Source: Vallitalea pronyensis (lineage in GTDB: Bacteria; Bacillota; Clostridia; Lachnospirales; Vallitaleaceae). From it: a stretch of DNA of 64,000 bases. Below the pieces are notes generated by a model, which had not been told where the DNA came from, did no database searches, and saw only the letters and a list, made by a program, of their open reading frames with translations. The stretch is from NCBI RefSeq assembly GCF_018141445.1, contig NZ_CP058649.1, positions 2,251,001 through 2,315,000 on the forward strand, in the 5' to 3' direction. This document shows positions 61,473 to 64,000 of this stretch, in pieces; positions within the stretch are counted from its first letter, which is position 1; the number at the start of each line of letters is the position of its first letter. The position numbers were made by a program, and so were the translations under genes.

Positions 61473-62870
61473 ATGAAAACCAACCATATCATGAAATCCC
61501 TCAAGCTTGAAAATGAGAAAATAGGCACATCCCAATATACCCTATCCCTTATGGCACAAGGCATTCATGAAGGACTCCTTCAACCACAACGTGTTAGGGA
61601 CTATCAACAGGATGTATTAGAGATACTGAAAAAACTGCTTGTGAAATATACCTTTGGGGAGAGTTCATCTGTTAAAGTAGAAGTTGCTGAGAATATTATG
61701 TGCTCTATCTACTATGTGATGGATCTTTATTTTACTGAAATAGAAGAACCAGGCAAACATGTGGCTCAGCTAAAAGACATGGGTGTTCAAAAAGTCTATG
61801 AGGAAGGTCTTGCTTATGTGCATAAGATGGTTGAGACCTGTAAGGCACACTATGAAAGTGTTAAAGAAAATCGTTTAGCATTGGACATGATAGCCTATCA
61901 AGATACCATAACAGATGGATTAGGTCAATTCTTTAAGCTGTATAATGTCCTTTTTGGTGCTCATGATACCATGTGCAACATTGATTATCCATTGGCAATA
62001 GATGATATGGGTATTGAAGGCATATTATACATTAAGCAATATGTAGAACATCTAGACATAGAAAATACAGTTTGTGGGTATTTTTCTCTAGACCATGTAG
62101 AAAGACTCCTTGAAAATTATGGTGACATGTATAAGATAGCTTATAAAGAGGCTTTAATAAATGTCTTTGAGCTTATCGTTAATCAATATATTTTTTGCTT
62201 AATGCTTGACAATACCAATAGAGAACTTCAGATAACAAAGATGCAATATGCTGTTATTGAAAAAGAACTCAGCCTGCTTCAGGATCATCAAGTGAATCGT
62301 TTAGTGGATGATTTATTTGATCGGTTTGTTCTAGAATTAGAGATAAGTGAGAGTAGGGTTATTCAGTATATAAATCGGTATAAAGAAAAGTTTATACATC
62401 AATTATTGCAAAACCGTAAAATTAATCTAGCGTACTTTATTATCGTGGAACAAGAAAAAAGCAAAAAACAAGTGGTATTGATGGACAATAAAGAGAAGAT
62501 GGATGATGAGACATTTAAAAAGTTGGTAGAGTCCATCATTGATTGTGCAACATGGGAGGACAAAATAAAGCTCATAAAAGAAAATATGACGTCACTGGTG
62601 GATTTTGTGGATGTGTTAAAAGCAGATTGTTTGTTTGATGATGAATATACCAAGTTATATGAAACCATTGAGGATATGGAATTAGCTATACTGGGTAAAA
62701 TTATTTATCATGATGCACTACGTTTAGAACAAGTGGATATTATGAATCTAGAGCATCTCCAATTAGAAGAGCCATGGCAGTGGTATTTAGATGATTATAT
62801 TAAGCAGTTAGATCGTGAACGATTGTGTATCGTGACAGACTTCATGAATGAATATGATATGCAGATGTAA
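61473..62870 (+). CDS. Uncharacterised helical protein, second of a pair
   Basis: AGAGGAGGG lies before the ATG at 61473; the ORF extends to 61353 in another frame of the upstream gene and is rejected. The 465-residue protein is strongly helical and acidic, with LDNTNRELQ- and coil-like stretches and no membrane segment. It is a large, cytoplasmic protein with no motif I recognise. The tight link with the 152-residue protein suggests a two-protein complex; sporulation or cell-cycle roles would only be guesses. Confidence 0.75.
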   Translation: MKTNHIMKSLKLENEKIGTSQYTLSLMAQGIHEGLLQPQRVRDYQQDVLEILKKLLVKYTFGESSSVKVEVAENIMCSIYYVMDLYFTEIEEPGKHVAQLKDMGVQKVYEEGLAYVHKMVETCKAHYESVKENRLALDMIAYQDTITDGLGQFFKLYNVLFGAHDTMCNIDYPLAIDDMGIEGILYIKQYVEHLDIENTVCGYFSLDHVERLLENYGDMYKIAYKEALINVFELIVNQYIFCLMLDNTNRELQITKMQYAVIEKELSLLQDHQVNRLVDDLFDRFVLELEISESRVIQYINRYKEKFIHQLLQNRKINLAYFIIVEQEKSKKQVVLMDNKEKMDDETFKKLVESIIDCATWEDKIKLIKENMTSLVDFVDVLKADCLFDDEYTKLYETIEDMELAILGKIIYHDALRLEQVDIMNLEHLQLEEPWQWYLDDYIKQLDRERLCIVTDFMNEYDMQM

Positions 62871-62908
62871 GCAATACGATTTTTTTGTGTTAAATATGCG
62901 TTAATTAA

Positions 62909-62938
62909 TTTACAAAAAAAGCCAAATTGTATTATAAT
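62909..62938 (+). promoter_or_regulatory. Sigma-A promoter of yjbQ
   Basis: TTTACA (62909-62914), 18 bases and TATAAT (62933-62938) predict a start near 62945, which leaves a leader of about 160 bases before the yjbQ gene. Confidence 0.75.
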
Positions 62939-62944
62939 AGAGAT

Positions 62945-63105
62945 AAATAGGCAAGAAAGGGTAGATACTATAGAACAAAGCGACTATGTGGCGTCTTGCG
63001 AAGGAAGTTGCTTCGTAAGGAAAGTATCCTTAAGGCATATGAAAATACGTTTATTTCTTATGCTGACTTAAAGGATTTTCCTATAAGAGAAAGAAAAGAG
63101 GAAAG
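62945..63105 (+). ncRNA. Putative structured leader upstream of yjbQ
   Basis: GATACT near 62964 can close with AGTATC at 63023-63028. CTTGCGAAG (62995-63003) pairs with CTTCGTAAG (63011-63019). CCTTAAGGCATA (63028-63039) pairs with TATGC and CTTAAAGG (63059-63074). It matches no riboswitch class that I know, and there is no obvious terminator. The pairing could also be chance. Confidence 0.4.
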
Positions 63106-63507
63106 ATGATGATTACAACAACTTATAGTATTCAGACCAACAGTCATACACAAATGAAAGACATTACCCATCAAATCCAAGGGTTCATTCGTGAAAAAGG
63201 TATTCAGGAAGGACTGTGTACCATATTTATACCCCATACAACAGCAGGTGTAACCATCAATGAAAATGCGGACCCTGATGTGACCAAAGATATGCTCATG
63301 GAACTGAATAAGATTGTGCCATTAGAGGACAATTATCGTCACATGGAAGGCAATGCTGCTGCTCATATCAAATCCAGTATGATGGGATTTTCAGAAAGCA
63401 TTATCATTAAAGATGGGAAATTACTGTTAGGAACGTGGCAAGGGGTTTATTTTTGTGAGTTTGATGGACCAAGACGCAGAAAATATATTATTCAAATACT
63501 AACATAA
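63106..63507 (+). CDS. yjbQ: YjbQ/UPF0047 family protein (secondary thiamine-phosphate synthase type)
   Basis: The 133-residue protein has the UPF0047 signature: IFIPHTTAGVTINENADPDVTKDML (about 42-66) and HMEGNAAAHIKSSMMG (about 84), ending with GTWQGVYFCEFDGPRRRKYI. Some members can replace thiamine-phosphate synthase weakly, but the true role is unsettled. GAGGAAAG lies before the ATG; a second ATG follows directly. It has its own promoter and a structured leader. Confidence 0.93.
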   Translation: MMITTTYSIQTNSHTQMKDITHQIQGFIREKGIQEGLCTIFIPHTTAGVTINENADPDVTKDMLMELNKIVPLEDNYRHMEGNAAAHIKSSMMGFSESIIIKDGKLLLGTWQGVYFCEFDGPRRRKYIIQILT

Positions 63508-63529
63508 TAACGCTGCTAAAATATTTAGC

Positions 63530-63558
63530 TTTACAAAATGGATTTTTACGGTTATAAT
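63530..63558 (+). promoter_or_regulatory. Sigma-A promoter of pyk
   Basis: TTTACA (63530-63535), exactly 17 bases and TATAAT (63553-63558) form a strong promoter. The leader of about 150 bases holds a 7-bp stem (63655-63661 with 63676-63682). Confidence 0.85.
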
Positions 63559-63712
63559 ACGATGGGCAAATCTTTTATATTGTATAGAAATAGAATTAAT
63601 GAGCCTTTTATTGGGGACTATATTCCCTATAAAGATAGATGACAATTACGACAAACATTCCTATGACATTCATGGGGAATGTAAAGAACTTGAAAAGTTT
63701 AGGAGGCCTTTG

Positions 63713-64000
63713 ATGTATAAAGCTAAAACAAAAATTATTTGTACAATAGGACCTGCCAGTGAGAACAAGCAGACCATAACAGAGCTTGTTAAGAATGGCA
63801 TGAGCATTGCACGTCTTAACTTATCACATGGCAACAAAGAATACTACAAAAAAATCATTAACATCATAGAAGAAGTAAGACAAGAATTAGGCATACCCGT
63901 TGCTATATTAATGGATACAAGAGGACCTGAGATTCGTACGAAGAATTTTGTAGGTGGAGAAGCAACACTAAAAGTTGGTCAAGAATTAATCCTTTCAGCA
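63713..64000 (+). CDS. pyk: Pyruvate kinase, N-terminal part (runs past the window)
   Basis: AGGAGG lies just before the ATG at 63713, and the frame is open to the window edge (96 codons). The sequence is the classic start of pyruvate kinase: KTKIICTIGPASENK, GMSIARLNLSHG with the substrate Arg, and LMDTRGPEIRTKNF. It converts phosphoenolpyruvate to pyruvate with ATP formation. Only the first part of the TIM barrel is visible. Confidence 0.97.
   Translation, partial: MYKAKTKIICTIGPASENKQTITELVKNGMSIARLNLSHGNKEYYKKIINIIEEVRQELGIPVAILMDTRGPEIRTKNFVGGEATLKVGQELILSA

Noticed and set aside
62945-63105. TPP riboswitch before yjbQ
   Set aside because: The conserved CUGAGA and downstream pyrophosphate-sensor boxes are absent.

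Overview
The window looks like a chromosomal segment of a low-GC, Gram-positive anaerobe of the class Clostridia (Lachnospirales-type; a free-living, polysaccharide-using relative such as Vallitalea is my guess from style, not a search result). The reasons are strong AGGAGG-type ribosome binding sites, frequent GTG/TTG starts, YesM/YesN-type two-component pairs, lipoprotein ABC sugar-binding proteins with no dedicated ATPase, a T-box in front of tyrS, a rubrerythrin-like protein, and sigma-A promoters with 17-base spacers. I see no rRNA, tRNA, CRISPR array, prophage or intact insertion sequence.

Layout. 0-2.3 kb: a 5'-truncated unknown gene, a YitT membrane protein and a convergent VOC protein. 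2.4-15 kb: sugar cluster 1 (YesM kinase, YesN regulator, binding protein, two permeases, GH78-like enzyme, two TIM-barrel isomerases, Gfo/Idh/MocA dehydrogenase, mutarotase-like protein). 15.2-17.9 kb: CcdA, a TlpA-like lipoprotein and an MsrA-MsrB lipoprotein, which together look like a complete extracytoplasmic methionine sulfoxide repair relay. 18-20.6 kb: a second two-component pair without a transporter. 20.6-21.5 kb: a noncoding tract with three diverged foldback units about 305 bp apart. 21.7-24 kb: a GNAT acetyltransferase and asd. 24.2-31.1 kb: sugar cluster 2 (binding protein, GxGYxYP-type putative hydrolase, LacI regulator, two permeases), tied together by five AACCGGTT-like operators. 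31.5-39 kb: a surface glycosylation block (GT2 polyprenyl-phosphate sugar synthase, a secreted sugar-binding-like protein, a very large double GT-C/PMT-like protein) followed by a secreted double-GH18 chitinase. 39-42.4 kb: a SIMPL protein, a type I sulfatase and a TetR regulator. 42.6-47.7 kb: a NarL-type two-component system with a three-gene ABC-2 exporter, ordered like LnrJKLMN. 47.9-50.3 kb: a flavodoxin-like protein, a PadR regulator and a FetAB-type exporter. 50.5-52.1 kb: tyrS with a tyrosine T-box. 52.4-64 kb: flavodoxin, cupin, amidohydrolase, YedK/HMCES, membrane GDPD, PolX, rubrerythrin-like and zinc-ribbon proteins, an uncharacterised gene pair, YjbQ, and the start of pyk.

The most unusual items are (i) the array of foldback units at 20.67-21.43 kb, (ii) an in-phase A AAA AAG slippery heptamer inside a run of nine A at 33164-33172, which would join a sugar-binding-like protein to the giant glycosyltransferase, (iii) the operator set defining the second sugar regulon, and (iv) the D/M-rich linker of the TlpA-like protein in the methionine sulfoxide repair relay. 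All assignments come from reading motifs; no database search was run.
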